DNA of 64,000 bases from Trichobilharzia szidati (GCA_944472155.2 OX235271.1:104111256-104175255); one strand, 5' to 3'; numbered from the stretch's first letter, positions 33,349 to 44,735 are shown. Notes: generated from the sequence alone by a model not told the origin. Numbers and translations: made by a program.

Positions 33349-34030
33349 TAGGTGAAGAAATAACAGTGAAGTAAATAGATTTTCTTCTGTTTAAATCTAA
33401 ATTCTACATTCAAAAACTGTAAACGATTAGCATCATGAAGTCTTTAGAAGATATAAGTAAAAATGTATACTGTGCTAATAGGTGCGTATGATAAGAAGTA
33501 CAAAATTTCGTATGAAACAATATTTCCGGCTGATTATATTCCAGCATCAAAAGACTAGAATCTGACAGTATCTGCACATGACTTCTGCATAGAATTCTTC
33601 ATTTCTTCTAACCAGAAGTTAGTCGTATAAAGCTGACTGTCAACAATCTATGCATGATGAAACAAGTATTAATAATCATGCTGTAATAATCTAAATGGTA
33701 TTACGAAATGCTGTATAAGTACTCAATAATTTGAGTAATAATAATAATGATAATAATAATGATTTCAAGTACACGCATTTAAATTCATTTCAACGAGTTA
33801 GTTTAAGTTATTATTGATGAATAAATTCATTGTACATAAGTAAGTATACCATTTTGACTGAATAAAATACATTTGAAAGGATTACAAGAGCTGAACTCTA
33901 TTCACTATAAGTAAACATGTTTCACTGTGTTTGACTTTTGTGTTCTTCTGATAATTAGGTTAAATTGTTTGACATTGGTTATTTCATGAGAAAATTAAAT
34001 AATGAAAATAGATTTCTTTAGAAAAATTAT
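33349..34030. other. No feature recognised
   Basis: AT-rich with (AAT)n near 33738. Confidence 0.4.
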
Positions 34031-34031
34031 T

Positions 34032-34094
34032 CTTAGATCAAGTTAAAAGGACATATTAAAGCACCTTCAATATGTCCTTTTAACTTGATCTAAG
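34032..34094. other. Perfect 26-bp inverted repeat (hairpin)
   Basis: Arms 34032-34057 and 34069-34094 are perfectly complementary, with the 11-nt loop 'aaagcaccttc'. The flanks continue pairing (aaaatag / ctatttt) if an 18-nt bulge on the left is allowed. Similar 'aaaaattattct' strings lie on both sides. It could be a foldback-element relic or a small-RNA hairpin precursor; the sequence alone does not decide. Confidence 0.8.
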
Positions 34095-34355
34095 TCTATT
34101 TTCTCACCTCTTTAAAAATTATTCTCTTTTGAAGGGTAGTTAACTCATAGAAAATCTTCTACCTAGATTCAATAGTTTTTGAGTAAATCATTGAGAAAGA
34201 CACTGGTAAACTAAATGAGGAAGAAAAAAATCTTAAACTCAACATATTATTAAAGTGTTTTAATGTTTTCGAAATACCTCATCACTTTTATAGTCAAATA
34301 TCCTTATGATATATGTGTCCTTTCTGATGATCTTCCCAAAGCAATCTTACCTTAA

Positions 34356-34836
34356 TTGAATTTTTTAGATTTTCCCGTCGATTGATTGGACCGAAATGCT
34401 CGGTCTCAGATTGACATGTCGGCTTCTTGTGCAGATGCTAATTATAATTTAATTTGTGGATGGTGACTAGCAGTGGTATCCAGGATGAGCATTTCGTTCT
34501 AAATGAGACCGAGCACTTTGGTCGAATCAATCGATGGGCAAATCTAAAATATTCAATTAAATTGATATGACCCGTTGCACAAGAGGTGGCTCTCGTGGCC
34601 CAAGTGGTTTAGTGGACAACGCTTTGGCGTTTGAAACTATGGGCACTGGGTTCGAGCCTCGATGGGAACATCATCACTCACTGGGAAATGCCGGTACATC
34701 CAGCTGGCGAGTCCCAAATAGGAAGAAATGCGCAATTCGGATTCCACTGCTGGTCACCACCCACAAATTAAATTCCAATCTTAACTTATTTGAGCATTTG
34801 AGATCTTCTGACTTATTCGACGGGAAAATCTAAATT
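34356..34836. mobile_element. HH-1 (Smalpha-like) composite with inverted part
   Basis: The minus part (34356-34497) carries the tail and half ribozyme. The plus part (34498-34836) has the tail end, joint (ttcaattaaattgatat), head 'ggcccaagtggtttagtgg' (box A), box B 'gggttcgagcctc', ribozyme (34690-34735) and the tail again. The repeated tail motif 'cgacgggaaaatctaaa' at 34532 and 34818 gives a unit of about 286 bp. Same architecture as 24125-24568 in opposite orientation. Confidence 0.82.
34696..34740 (+). ncRNA. Hammerhead motif, HH-1, degenerate
   Basis: ATCCAG, then CTGGCGAG (A6 is G), stem II remnant TCCCAAATAGGA, an aGAAA strand and 'tgcgcaattcggattcc' in place of 'tgcgcatcctggattcc'. 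The cleavage triplet is lost. Confidence 0.6.
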
Positions 34837-34837
34837 G

Positions 34838-35803
34838 AACTAAACCTAATCTTTCCTACATTAAAAAATTAACTCAGTCAACACGTAGTATATATTCACC
34901 GGAAATTTTTTATTCCAACTCATAACGTGAAATAAATTTAAAGATGTCCTAAAATAACACATCGATAAGCCACAAGTGAATAACTATAGTTAGTAAATAT
35001 GAAATGCACTATCACCAATCGATCAAGTAAAGCCATAGAAAAGCAGAAATTATTGTCTGCAGACTAGAAGTATAGTGGTTAGTATTTTCTCTGGCTTAGT
35101 TTATTTAAACATTCACCGAGAAACTTCACTGAAAACGATTTGAAATAAATAAGAAAGAGTATAAAGCTAACATCTCTGTGTTAAAACTTTAACGGGAAGA
35201 ACACTCAACCCCATAATTAATAGTTGGACATCAGGACTATCTTCAGATTTACACAATCTCAGATATAGGATACATTAGCCGATGTATGTGGGAGCCCTAC
35301 GCACTTTTCTTCTGTGTAACAATACATTATTTAGTGGTAAATCTGAATAAAGTGATCCTCCGTAGCGGTACGAATTTGTGATCGTAATCGGTATTTTCGA
35401 TATAAAGAATAGTGTTAATAGCACGTGTTTTTCTTTGGAAGTGAAGAAAGCTTATACTACACAAGCGGTTATTATGACTTCATTTGTGACTACTGTCATT
35501 ATTCCTCTAAAATTACATTAACGCTTATTTTTCTGAGTCATAGTTGTTATAGTAAAACAAGCGTAGGCATTTATTGTAATTTAATTTACTTCTTAATGAC
35601 TAATACTGTACTGTTTTAGCTTATATGGTCACTACATGCCTTATTCATCATTGTTATTTACTTTCGGGATAATTATTGGAGGGTGGAGTTTCAATTCGAA
35701 CAGATCAACAATATCAGCAAAATATTTGTTTTGAAGAGATATGGGTGCTTTGAAATTTAGAAAAACATGTTTGTCAAGGTAGAATCGATTTTCAGACTAT
35801 TTA
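34838..35803. other. No feature recognised
   Basis: AT-rich. The 64-codon frame at 35425-35619 has no recognisable domain. Confidence 0.4.
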
Positions 35804-35804
35804 T

Positions 35805-36705
35805 ATTATTATTATTGTTCCCTTGGGTTCCTAGTGGAACATAGGGCTTCAACTACACGTCTCCACTTGCTTCTGTCTTCTGCCGTACTTTTCACCTGCA
35901 TCCATGTTAGTCCATACTGTTTCAGCTCCTCTTCACAAGATCTCCTCCATGTCACCCTTCGACGTCCCACTCACCGCCTCCCTTTCGGGTTCCACTCGAG
36001 CTATGGCCTGATGCGCGATGTCACCCACTGGCCTCCTCAGCGAGTGTCCAATCCGTCTCCACTTTCTCCTGCATATTTGTTGGGCGATTGGTTCTTGTTT
36101 TGTTTGTTCCCATAGTCTCCCATTGGTGATTCTTTCCGACTATCTGATCTTCAGTACAGAGCGAAGACAGTTGTTGATAAAGGTGTGCAACAGGCTGTTG
36201 GAAATATTCTTTGTGACCCGCCAAATTTCTGATCCATATAGAAGAACTGACTTGACGTTTATACTGAGAAACCAAATTTTGTTGTTGATGATGAGCTGAG
36301 TGACGAAGATTTCCAGATTGGTTTCAGGTTGATGAATGTGTTTCTCGCCTTCCCGATTCTCGATGTGACATCGTCGTCCGTTCCTCCTGTAGTTGAGACA
36401 ATACTCCCTAGATAAGTGAATGAAGTAACCTCTTTCAACTCCCTCCCGTTGATGGTGATTGGCGCTGGATGTTGCTGCTGTTGTTGTTGTTGTTGGTTAT
36501 TTTCATAACTTCCGTCTTGTCTATGTTCACCTGGAGTCCTGTCTTTGCTGCTTCTTCGACCAGTTTGTTGGTTTTCGCTTGTAGGTCTTCGATTTTGTGT
36601 GGCATCAAACATAAGTCATACGCGAAATTCAGGTCTTCTAGGTTCTTCACGTCGGTCCAGAATATCCCTATCTTCTCGTTTCCCACTGTCTGACGCATAA
36701 TCCAG
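35805..36705 (-). mobile_element. LINE (RTE/SR2-like) 3' half
   Basis: Minus strand from 36698: MRQTVGNEKIGIFWTD, NLEDLNFAYDLCLMPHKIED (FADD reads FAYD), LQAKTNKLVEEAAKTG, NIDKTEVMKI. A Gln/Asn tract follows (reverse of 36468-36500), then GRELKEVTSFTYLGSIVSTT and KARNTFINLKPIWKSSSLSS. Frameshifts separate this from the C-terminal block. The 3' end is marked by 'cccttgggttcc' at 35820 in reverse. Close to the copy at 6.7 k. Confidence 0.85.
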
Positions 36706-36790
36706 AGATGATAGCACCACGCCCCAACCCTCCCTTTTTATCCGGGCTTGGGACCGGCTAGAAAACTAGCGAGCTAGTAATCTAGGCGGG
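36706..36790. other. GC-rich junction, unknown
   Basis: A GC-rich block (ccacgccccaaccctccc; gggcttgggaccggc; ctagcgagctagtaatctagg) abuts the LINE and stands out from the AT-rich surroundings. It may be part of another repeat; I cannot name it. Confidence 0.4.
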
Positions 36791-36944
36791 GTTTATTCAA
36801 ACTATTAAGCAAAAGATATGAAGTAATAATTTATGAATAGATACAGACGATAATGATGTTTACATGTGTTGGAAAGAAGTGAAAAAGGAAACTTTCTAAA
36901 TCTTGTGAATACTGTAAGAAAGTAGAAATTAAAGAGAACCACAC

Positions 36945-37192
36945 CATTAAAGTGGTTCCCTTGAGTTCCAAGTAGCATATAGGTCTTCAGCAACACATCT
37001 TCATTTTGTCTTGTCCTCTGAAGTCCTCTTTAGCTGGCTCCTTGATTGCCCATAAGCTTGTATCTCCTCCTCGTCACACGATCTCCTTCATTTCACCATC
37101 GGATACCTAACTTGTCGTTTATCGTCCAGGTTCCACTTTAGGGATTGCCTGGTGTGCAATGTCAACCATCGATCTCTTCAACGTATTTCTTA
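36945..37192 (-). mobile_element. LINE 3' end fragment
   Basis: Minus strand: 'cccttgagttccaagtagc', 'cttcagcaacacatcttc', 'tagctggctccttgattgcc' and 'ctcctcctcgtcacacgatc' are the LINE C-terminus and 3' end in reverse. Confidence 0.75.
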
Positions 37193-37194
37193 GA

Positions 37195-38285
37195 AAAAGA
37201 ATCAAATAGTGATAACTTATAGGTTCATGAGAACTAGTATCAGCACATCCCGAAAGATGTATGTTTTTAAACTGAGACCTGAATGACAGTTATTCATCAA
37301 CATAGAAGGGAAAGAAAGAATGTTTAAATGATCATGATCGTTGATGATAAGTGGTAGAACTACAGTTAGTTAGGACCATAGTAACTGACTATTTGCTTAC
37401 AATATGACTACAATCTAAAAGGAATTAAAGTGTTATCCCTTTTGGAGTAATTTCCATCTTCTCTCACAGAAACACTTTATATCTCTTGATAAGCTATGCA
37501 ACACTGTTTTTGGTGACAGTGACTGTGTATTTGCTCCATTCTTGTGGTGAACAGCAGTATTCCCTTTGTTCCTAAAACAACGGTTTCTCTAACTATAACA
37601 GTTAAGTTAACCTTAGAGTAAAATTTTGATCATTTCTCCAGGTGGTTGGGAAAGAGAACTCCTTACTCAAATATATAGCTAATAGATTATGATGCAGATA
37701 ACACAGAGACTGAGATAATTCAAGTGGTGTGCTACTCTTGTTGCTAAAGACCTAGACACTTAGGTGTCCCTATAGTCGTATGAACCTACAAAATGACATT
37801 TCCCCTTGATAATTACCAATATTTTCTCCGGATTAGTTTTAATTCTATGTAGTTTTAACGAGACAGTGTAGTAACTATTGATCCAGTTCTTCATGATGAT
37901 TAATCAATATTTACAGACAGAAAAACAGTTATTACTTACAGAATGGCTGCGAGTTCAAGGTCTTATTTAATTTCAAATAAATTATAAAAAAATATATTGT
38001 TAATACTCTAGTAATAATAATAATAAAGCCAGACAAATTCACTGATCCAACATCATTCATATAGAAAGTGACTATTTAGGTCACTAGCAGAAGTATGTGT
38101 TTAAATTCAATACGATCATGTTAAGTTGATTCAAATAAATCATTAATTTAGTCTTGTGTGTTGTAAAGGTCATTGTTAATACTGAAATCAAACTAAACAA
38201 TTTCTGTTATAACTAGTCAAATTGATAAAACAGAATTAATTAATTAATTGGGTTTCTGGATTCTTGATTGATTTAAGAGTTGATT
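37195..38285. other. No gene recognised
   Basis: AT-rich. (AAT)n near 38013. Confidence 0.45.
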
Positions 38286-38890
38286 TAATCACAAACCTAA
38301 CCACTGAAAACCATGTCTTAATTCGAAACTTTTATGGCAGTCTATCCTTATTCCTCCACCAAGTATAGAGCTTAGGAATAGCAAACTACAAGTCGAGTAT
38401 AACACCTGTCTGTCTGTATTCGACATAGAACTTTGCACCGATGTGCAGCAGTTCAAGTCGCCACACTCCATGTAGCACACAAAGCAAGAGAAGAAAGTAG
38501 AAGAAATGCATATTTGTGACAGTAAACAGAGGTGAGAGACAAAGGAATAGTGAACGAAGAACAATATAGTTCATTGAAATCATAAGTCACAAGGAGTGGA
38601 TGCATCTGCGCCACTGAGAACGATTTTGAGCCATATCACCAATTGTTTCTAGCCATTGGTTTTTACCGTCCCGAGGACCCCAACCAGGAAGTCTACACCT
38701 TCCTACGTGACTTAAACTAACTGTTGTAGATTTCATTGACTGGTGCCATGTTTTGGTTTGACCGCCGCTAGCTCTTTTCCAGCCTGACCTTATGTCAGCT
38801 AACATTGCCTGTCGAGGAAGGCGATGACTAGGCATGCGTAACACATGTCCTAACCATCTCAGTCGATGTAGCTTCATAGCCGGCATTGTG
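38286..38890 (-). mobile_element. Second LINE type: RT C-terminus and 3' UTR
   Basis: Minus strand 38886-38587 reads MPAMKLHRLRWLGHVLRMPS, HRLPRQAMLADIRSGWKRAS, GGQTKTWHQSMKSTTVSLSH and ends QNRSQWRRCIHSL. The RWLGHVLRM and GGQTKTWH blocks are typical of the C-terminal tail of non-LTR reverse transcriptases and differ from the 6.7 k LINE. About 300 bp of 3' UTR (from 38586 down) follow. The catalytic domain is missing. Confidence 0.75.
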
Positions 38891-39301
38891 TAAGAATCTT
38901 TCCTACACTATGCTGGGGGTCTGAGGGCGAAGTCGTACTGCTGGGGAACAGGGGTGTAACAGCAGTGAGGTGTTTCCCTCAGATGACCAGCATGCCAGCT
39001 ATGCTGTCTCTCCACTCTGGAGAAAGGGGGTTAGAAAAGGTCGAACCCAAAAATTGTACATCCCGACTTACCCTACGGTGGTCAGTAACCGGCGGTAAGT
39101 TTACTAATACGGAACCAATCCCAGAAACCAGTTCATACAGGCCGTGTATGACCGGCCTCAAGCAGTTGTCCCCTGGGCTCTGTGGTCACGCAACACTAAC
39201 CCTCTTTCTGTTTCAGGTACCCGAAGAATCAATCAACTTCCACGGTGTGGGCAGCCGGGAAGTAACAACCGCCCACACACTTCCAAAAGCACACCATTAG
39301 A
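38891..39301. other. GC-rich block joined to a LINE, unknown
   Basis: Much more GC-rich than its neighbours. Both strands have open frames (111 codons plus, 60 codons minus) with no recognised domain. Phrases such as 'ggggaacaggggtgtaacagc' and 'accggcggtaagtttac' suggest a transposon 5' or internal region, but I cannot assign it. Confidence 0.4.
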
Positions 39302-39915
39302 TCACTGAGTCTGTATTCAAAAGCCTGTGACTTCTAAGTTCTATCTTCTCGGGATATCGCACTCTTGCAGTCAGAACTGTAACATATTGGCCTTGTAACC
39401 TGATGTTACTACAGTTGATAACACACAGAATCGTAACTAATCATGATTGAAGAACTTCAAACTAAGACGAAACAACTGTCTAGTGGTCCGTGGTTTTCAT
39501 TAGCTCTTCTGTTGGATTATAAGTCATGACCAAATCAGCCTTGACGATAGATATTCTTCTGAGGAATTTCTGTAGGCCAAGAGAATTCAAAATTTACTTT
39601 CTGAATAATAAACTTTTCGTCATTAGTCTCTAACATGCATCTATTTCAGCGATAAGTCCACAACACCTGGATCTCTTGATGAATATGTTACATTTGAATC
39701 ATATAATAAAAGTTCATAGACTAAAATTTTCTGATTTCATTAATCGATAAAGTTCATTCATCCTCCAAGTAGGTAAACTGACCTACAGTTTATAGCTTCC
39801 AGATTCTGTGTATGAAAATTCATCCTAGAAGCATACAGTTAGTGAAAAGTTAATTATCTATACAGAATTATGCGAACGTGTTTCTGGCTATCTCGAAAAA
39901 GAAACGTATACTACA
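39302..39915. other. Mostly featureless, HH-2 scrap
   Basis: An HH-2 3' half-ribozyme scrap at about 39458-39560 (aaactaagacgaaacaactgtctag, then the tail) is the only match. The rest is AT-rich. Confidence 0.5.
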
Positions 39916-39917
39916 GT

Positions 39918-40145
39918 TTTTTTCCTTCACGTTCCCCAGTGGAACATAGGGCTTCAAGCTAGTGGCTTGAAGTTTCTGTAGCAGTGTTTATTTTACAGGA
40001 TTGGGTTGCTAGCCTCATGCCCAACCTTTCCTCTTCACCAGCATTATTTCTGGTTTAGCGAGGTAAAGGAGTGCGTCGGCCGGGGATCGAACCCCGGACC
40101 ATGTGCATGGTCGGCGAGCGTCATAACCGCTGTGCCACCGACGCC
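39918..40145 (-). mobile_element. tRNA-derived SINE, full length
   Basis: Minus strand: LINE-like tail, middle block, and a near-intact tRNA-like head: GCGTCGG...CCGACGC acceptor-like ends, box A 'tggcacagcgg', box B 'ggttcgatcccc' (read minus). No clear TSD. Confidence 0.88.
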
Positions 40146-40390
40146 TGTATGTATTGTGATACTAATCAACTACATAACTGGATTACACCAGCTAATGTTT
40201 TATTATCAGCTCCACTTCACTGTGAAAGTGGTTTGCAAATTTATGATTAACTTAGGTTTGTCGTATACATTTACCCGTGCACCGATGGTTTAAAAAAAAT
40301 CTGATAATAACAGAAGATAATACAACTTTGATAGCTCCGAAGGTAACTTTTACAACCGAACGGTACAAGTAAAGTAATTTTTTTTCTTTT
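40146..40390. other. No feature recognised
   Basis: AT-rich spacer between two SINEs. Confidence 0.4.
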
Positions 40391-40391
40391 T

Positions 40392-40592
40392 TCTATTCCT
40401 TTGCATTCCTAGTGGAACATGGGGTTTCGGTAACAGTGCCGTTGTTTTCATGGAGTAAGGTTGTTAACCTCAGGTCCAGACGTCGCTCTTTTCCGGACTT
40501 ACTAAGCGAGGTTTAGAAGTAAGTCAGTTGGGAATTGAAACTGGAACATATGTGTGGTTGGCGAGTATTCTATCACTGAACCACCGATGCAC
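40392..40592 (-). mobile_element. tRNA-derived SINE, older copy
   Basis: Minus strand: tail 'tgcattcctagtggaacatgg', middle block, reversed box B 'gggaattgaaactgg' and head end 'gaaccaccgatgc'. More diverged than its neighbour. Confidence 0.8.
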
Positions 40593-40599
40593 AAAAGAT

Positions 40600-41034
40600 A
40601 CTCATATCTAAACAATACAGTGTCAGTTTTAAGTTCAGGTGAGCGAGAAAGTGACGTCTGGAATTGACTGAGCAGCTCAAAGCTAAAGCTAACGCCACAG
40701 TATCTGAGACATGACACAGATGGGCTTTACTTTTTTTGCCTAATGTGGGATATGTAAACGCTATTTCATGTTCACGTGAAATTATAGATTTAATGTCTGC
40801 TGATATAATTTACATCTACTTCTGACTCCCAGTCTTTCCCTCCCAGCACTTTCTAATTGCTTTCAGTGATTTCTGTCATTGTTGCTAGAAATAGAGTTAA
40901 TAAATAAAATTTAGTTTTTAGTAATTATTAAGTGGGAATGAAAGAATAAAGCTAACCTTCAATTATAAATTGTAATTATATATAGTGAGAACTGCATATA
41001 ACTTCTAGATGTGTATACTAGCTAACTTTGAATT
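40600..41034. other. No feature recognised
   Basis: AT-rich. Confidence 0.4.
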
Positions 41035-41035
41035 A

Positions 41036-41487
41036 TTGATATTAGATGGCTGGAGATAATCGTCAGGAAGCCTTCGACCTAGTTTTCGTGCTAGTTGGCA
41101 CTCAACAATCAGCAAGGAGTATCTGTAATCTTGAAGGATTTCATGTTCCTTCTGAGATTCGAACCTGTGTCACCCAGTGCTGCAATCAGAGACATTAACA
41201 CTGAGCTATTTGGACTAGCGGTCAACCTCCTGTAGGACTGTAATGGGTACTCTGATTAGACACTAGGTAGTAATTAATATCATGCATCTAGTCCTACCGA
41301 AGGTCAATCGCGAACCTGAATAGCTCAGTGGTAACATCTTAGACTGCAGCACTGGGTGACACAGGTTTGAATCTCAGAAGGGATATGAGTTTCTCCAGAG
41401 TTGAAGCTATTCCCTACTGACGAGTGCCGATAAGCACGACACCTAAGTCCATAGCTTCCTGTCAACTGCCTCAAACCATCAAATATA
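41036..41487. mobile_element. HH-3 inverted pair
   Basis: Minus part (41036-41285): ribozyme with a 4-nt insertion in the core, box B and box A in reverse, body. Plus part (41286-41487): box A 'gaatagctcagtggtaac', box B 'aggtttgaatctc', and ribozyme at 41415-41460 with CTGACGAG and GTGC/GCAC stem II but GACA in place of GAAA. Head-to-head arrangement as in the other HH-3 copies. Confidence 0.75.
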
Positions 41488-41489
41488 TA

Positions 41490-41824
41490 TTTGACTGGTG
41501 TGGTTAATCTGAGAGGCTTCCATTATCTTTCTAGATATCCTTTTCAACACTGACGTTAACATAGAGTGAGCTCGCAGAAATTTCCATAGATGAATTCCTA
41601 AACCTCACTACATATTTTAATGAATCCATTCTAGTTTAATTTAAACTCAAAAATTTCAACTATGTACAAGTTAGAGACTGAATAATGAGCAACTTTCTTA
41701 CCATATAGCTCTTTTCATCACGTAGATTATACTCAACTCAGTTTATTACATTCTGTTCGCTTTATATGTGTCCCTTTCATGCATGCAGAATTAGAATGTT
41801 TTCAAGATTTAGTTTGTAGGGATT
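41490..41824. other. No feature recognised
   Basis: AT-rich. Confidence 0.4.
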
Positions 41825-42095
41825 TCATTTGTTTCAAGTTTCATCACAGATTGATATCAGTTAGAGAAAACTGACAACTAGGGAGGTATTACACAGCTGT
41901 GTCGTTCTGGTCATAGACTCTTCAACAGAACACACCCAATGGGGTTCAAACCTGGTACTATTCGGTTGCAAGGCAAGCTCGTAGACTATTCAGCCGCTGG
42001 GACCTGATCCAATGACCGATTCGTGATGTTACTGCAACCACCATCCAATGTCATTGGTGAGTATTTGTCCTCACGCCAGACATGGTGGAATAATA
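41825..42095 (-). mobile_element. HH-2 element, degenerate
   Basis: Minus strand: tail 'gatatcagttagagaa', ribozyme relic (cacagctgtgtcgttctgg...gactcttcaacag), box B/A ('ggttcaaacc', 'cagccgctggg') and start of body. Confidence 0.65.
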
Positions 42096-43126
42096 TTTTT
42101 GTTAATGTTTTATAACCACTTGGCTGGCTATAAATCTCAATAACTTTTTTATATTGTAAGATAACAGTAATGGGAAATATTATTAAAATGAACAAAATCA
42201 GTTAGAATTGACCAACAGACTCACCAATAACCAAAAACAATAACAATAAACAACAAATAATTTTTGCATATGATTAGTCAAAACAAATAGGAAGATAGAC
42301 TACAGTTAAATTAGCTGTTCAAGATGCATATCACAGAGAGAGAGAGAGTATTTTCCAAGTTCATAAAGCTCCATAGTATATTTAACTAGTTGATTATTGG
42401 TCTGTGAATTATTAGACCTTAAAATACGGTGAAACATTGAGAATGCTTTCAACATGTGATAACATAACTTACACAAAAATGCTAAATAAAATCTAGAATT
42501 TCCATATTAATGATAAATTCAAAGCATACAGATTCGCTCACTGTACAGTGTGATTTACTACAGTCATTTGCAACGTTACAAACAGTAGAATTTCTAGTTG
42601 CCTAAGGGTAAAGGAGCTACTGATCCCTGCCGATGATAAAGTGAATAGACTCATGCACTACCTCACAAGCTGACTGAAACTTTAAATACTGTTTATATAT
42701 ACAATACAATACGAGGACCACTTATCAGTTATGTGATAGTTCTGAGTGTAAAATTGCTAAGTAAATCCAAAAAATAAGCCTTTAACCTTTTATATTTTGT
42801 ATATTAAAAGTACAAAAACTGACTTAAAATGTGTAAAATGTCAGACTTGAGTTGTATTCACTAAACCAAAGATGACAATGAAATATAATTATATTCCACC
42901 AAACAATTATACATGTAATCGACAAATCTTACATGATATGAAACTGTCACTCACCTGGTTAATTTACAAGAAAAATCGTTGATTTTAAAGCCCAATTTCA
43001 TGTTCCGAAATCTGTTACAAAAGGCAAGAATCGATTATGTCGATCGTGTTGGAGATAGAGACGGTTGTTACCTTATGGCACTTAAAAGTGCTGCTCTTTT
43101 GTGTGACCTTATTTGTTAAAATCTAA
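42096..43126. other. No feature recognised
   Basis: AT-rich; short (AG)n at 42336-42348. Confidence 0.45.
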
Positions 43127-43127
43127 C

Positions 43128-43334
43128 CTTTTTGAATGATAAACTGTTCATCATTAGAACCAACCTTCTTTTTAACCAAATCCCGATCAGGACTGTAGTT
43201 GTTCGGTTTAGAGCACAGTCTTCAACTGTTGCTGAAACAATAACCTGTTGACCTGCTCTTTTTATCAGTCTTCTTGTTGATTCTATTCGGTTATCAAAAA
43301 TCCTTTTGGATAAAAGGAATAAGATGTTGTTAAC
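43128..43334 (-). CDS. Weak candidate internal exon, unknown protein
   Basis: A 207-bp open segment (69 codons, phase 0 at both ends) lies between a good acceptor in minus orientation (pyrimidine-rich tract ending in ccacag) and a GT donor (aaaag/gttag). It would read VNNILFLLSKRIFDNRIEST, then RRLIKRAGQQVIVSATVEDC and so on. No domain is recognised and no neighbouring exon was found. A transposon remnant or chance is at least as likely. Confidence 0.18.
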
Positions 43335-43389
43335 CTGTGGAGCAGACAGTACACTGAAGAAATAGGTATGATCATAGATGGAAATAGAA

Positions 43390-43465
43390 AACAATCGTCC
43401 CAAACAGGACGAAATGCGCATCCTGGATTCCACTGCTAGTCACCATCCACCAATTAACTTCATAT
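43390..43465 (+). mobile_element. HH-1 (Smalpha-like) 3' fragment
   Basis: It begins inside ribozyme stem II (gtcccaaacaggac), followed by GAAA, 'tgcgcatcctggattccactgc' in two blocks, and the tail 'gtcaccatccacc'. The 3' half of the ribozyme is perfect; the core strand was lost by truncation. Confidence 0.75.
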
Positions 43466-43469
43466 TCAA

Positions 43470-44278
43470 AACTGTTACATTTTTAGCAGTGTATGGTGAC
43501 TTCTACTTTAACTGAGAACACAACAGCTCACAAAGTGTACAAACAAGGTGAATCATCAGAACTACTTTAACCGATTTGTGGATTTTGTCAGCCGTAAAAG
43601 GAGACTTCAGTATTAGACAGTCACCTCATCTGCCCGTAGCAGAGTTGGTTAACTATGCACTCAGAAATCCTTAGTCCTGAGAGTTTAACCACTCATCTGA
43701 AACCAAATCGAGTTGTCTTAACGGACTGTATGAATAATACGCTAACTATTTAAGCATTTAAGTATTAAGTTTAATGACTTTCTCTGATGAGTAGTACTTT
43801 AAACATCCAGACAATGACACCAAGATGTTTTCCAGTTGAGAAGGAAAAAACAAATGGAAATATGAGCACAATCAGCTGAAAAGACTTAATTAAGATTAAT
43901 TGCAAATGTTTGATTCCTCTGATAAATATAATGAATATGCCTAAGCACTACTTAACAATTAAAACACAAAACGTACCGAAATTATCCTTGTAATAAGGAA
44001 CCCTTTTAGGTTTGTCAGCCTCTTGACTCAACATAGTACTTATTAAACATGTGCCAACTAATCACTAAAGTTCTTTCTTTACTATATCAAGAAAGATAAG
44101 GTAATAGATTTGTTTAGTGGAATGGCCGATAATCACATACAGTTACAATTGCATTTACTGCAAATTTTGCGATTTTACATTCATACACTGTAGTGACTGA
44201 GCATTTTTTTCGTCCCCAACAATGTACAGTATGATTTTTTCTAGATTAACTTGCATTTCCTGTTAATTGATTATGCTG
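43470..44278. other. No feature recognised
   Basis: AT-rich. Confidence 0.4.
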
Positions 44279-44279
44279 T

Positions 44280-44687
44280 ACAGTAATACTCGGTGTCTGT
44301 TGAAATGTCAGCTTCTGTGACGGACGCTTCAACGATGTCCAAGGAATAACATGAAGTTATTTGGTGGATGGCGACTAGCAGTGGAATCCAGAATGCACAT
44401 GTTGTCTTGTTCAGGATTCGTTAGCTGGATGTACCTGAATCTCCAGTGAGACTCACACTCTGCAGCCATAGTTTCAAATGCCAAAGTATTATCTACTACT
44501 CCACAAGGATCACAAAAACAATGCTTCAGCGTTTAGAACGACAGTCGCAGAGTCTGAGTCTCACTAGAAACGCCACCACTCACTGGGGATGCAGGTACAT
44601 CCGGCTGATGGGTCCCAAATAGAACTAAATGTGCATCCTGGATTTCGCTGCTAATCACCATCAAACAAAATAACTTAATGTACAATA
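44280..44687. mobile_element. HH-1 (Smalpha-like) inverted pair
   Basis: Minus part 44280-44508: tail (gacggacgcttcaacgatgtcc), ribozyme relic, box B/A in reverse. Plus part 44509-44687: worn head, ribozyme at 44605-44645 (CTGATGGG with A9 mutated; ACTAAA in place of CGAAA), 'tgtgcatcctggatttcgctgc'. Imperfect flanking similarity (tgtacagtaat / tgtacaatataat) may be a decayed TSD. Confidence 0.72.
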
Positions 44688-44735
44688 TAATCATTCTTTT
44701 ATTTCATTAAAGGTAACTTATGGGCGTGGGTGTGT

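Noticed and set aside
35425..35619. 64-codon plus-strand open frame
   Set aside because: No domain, AT-rich composition, no splice or promoter context.
38965..39300. 111-codon plus-strand protein gene
   Set aside because: No recognised domain, the opposite strand is also open, and the block abuts a LINE. Kept only as a GC-rich unknown.
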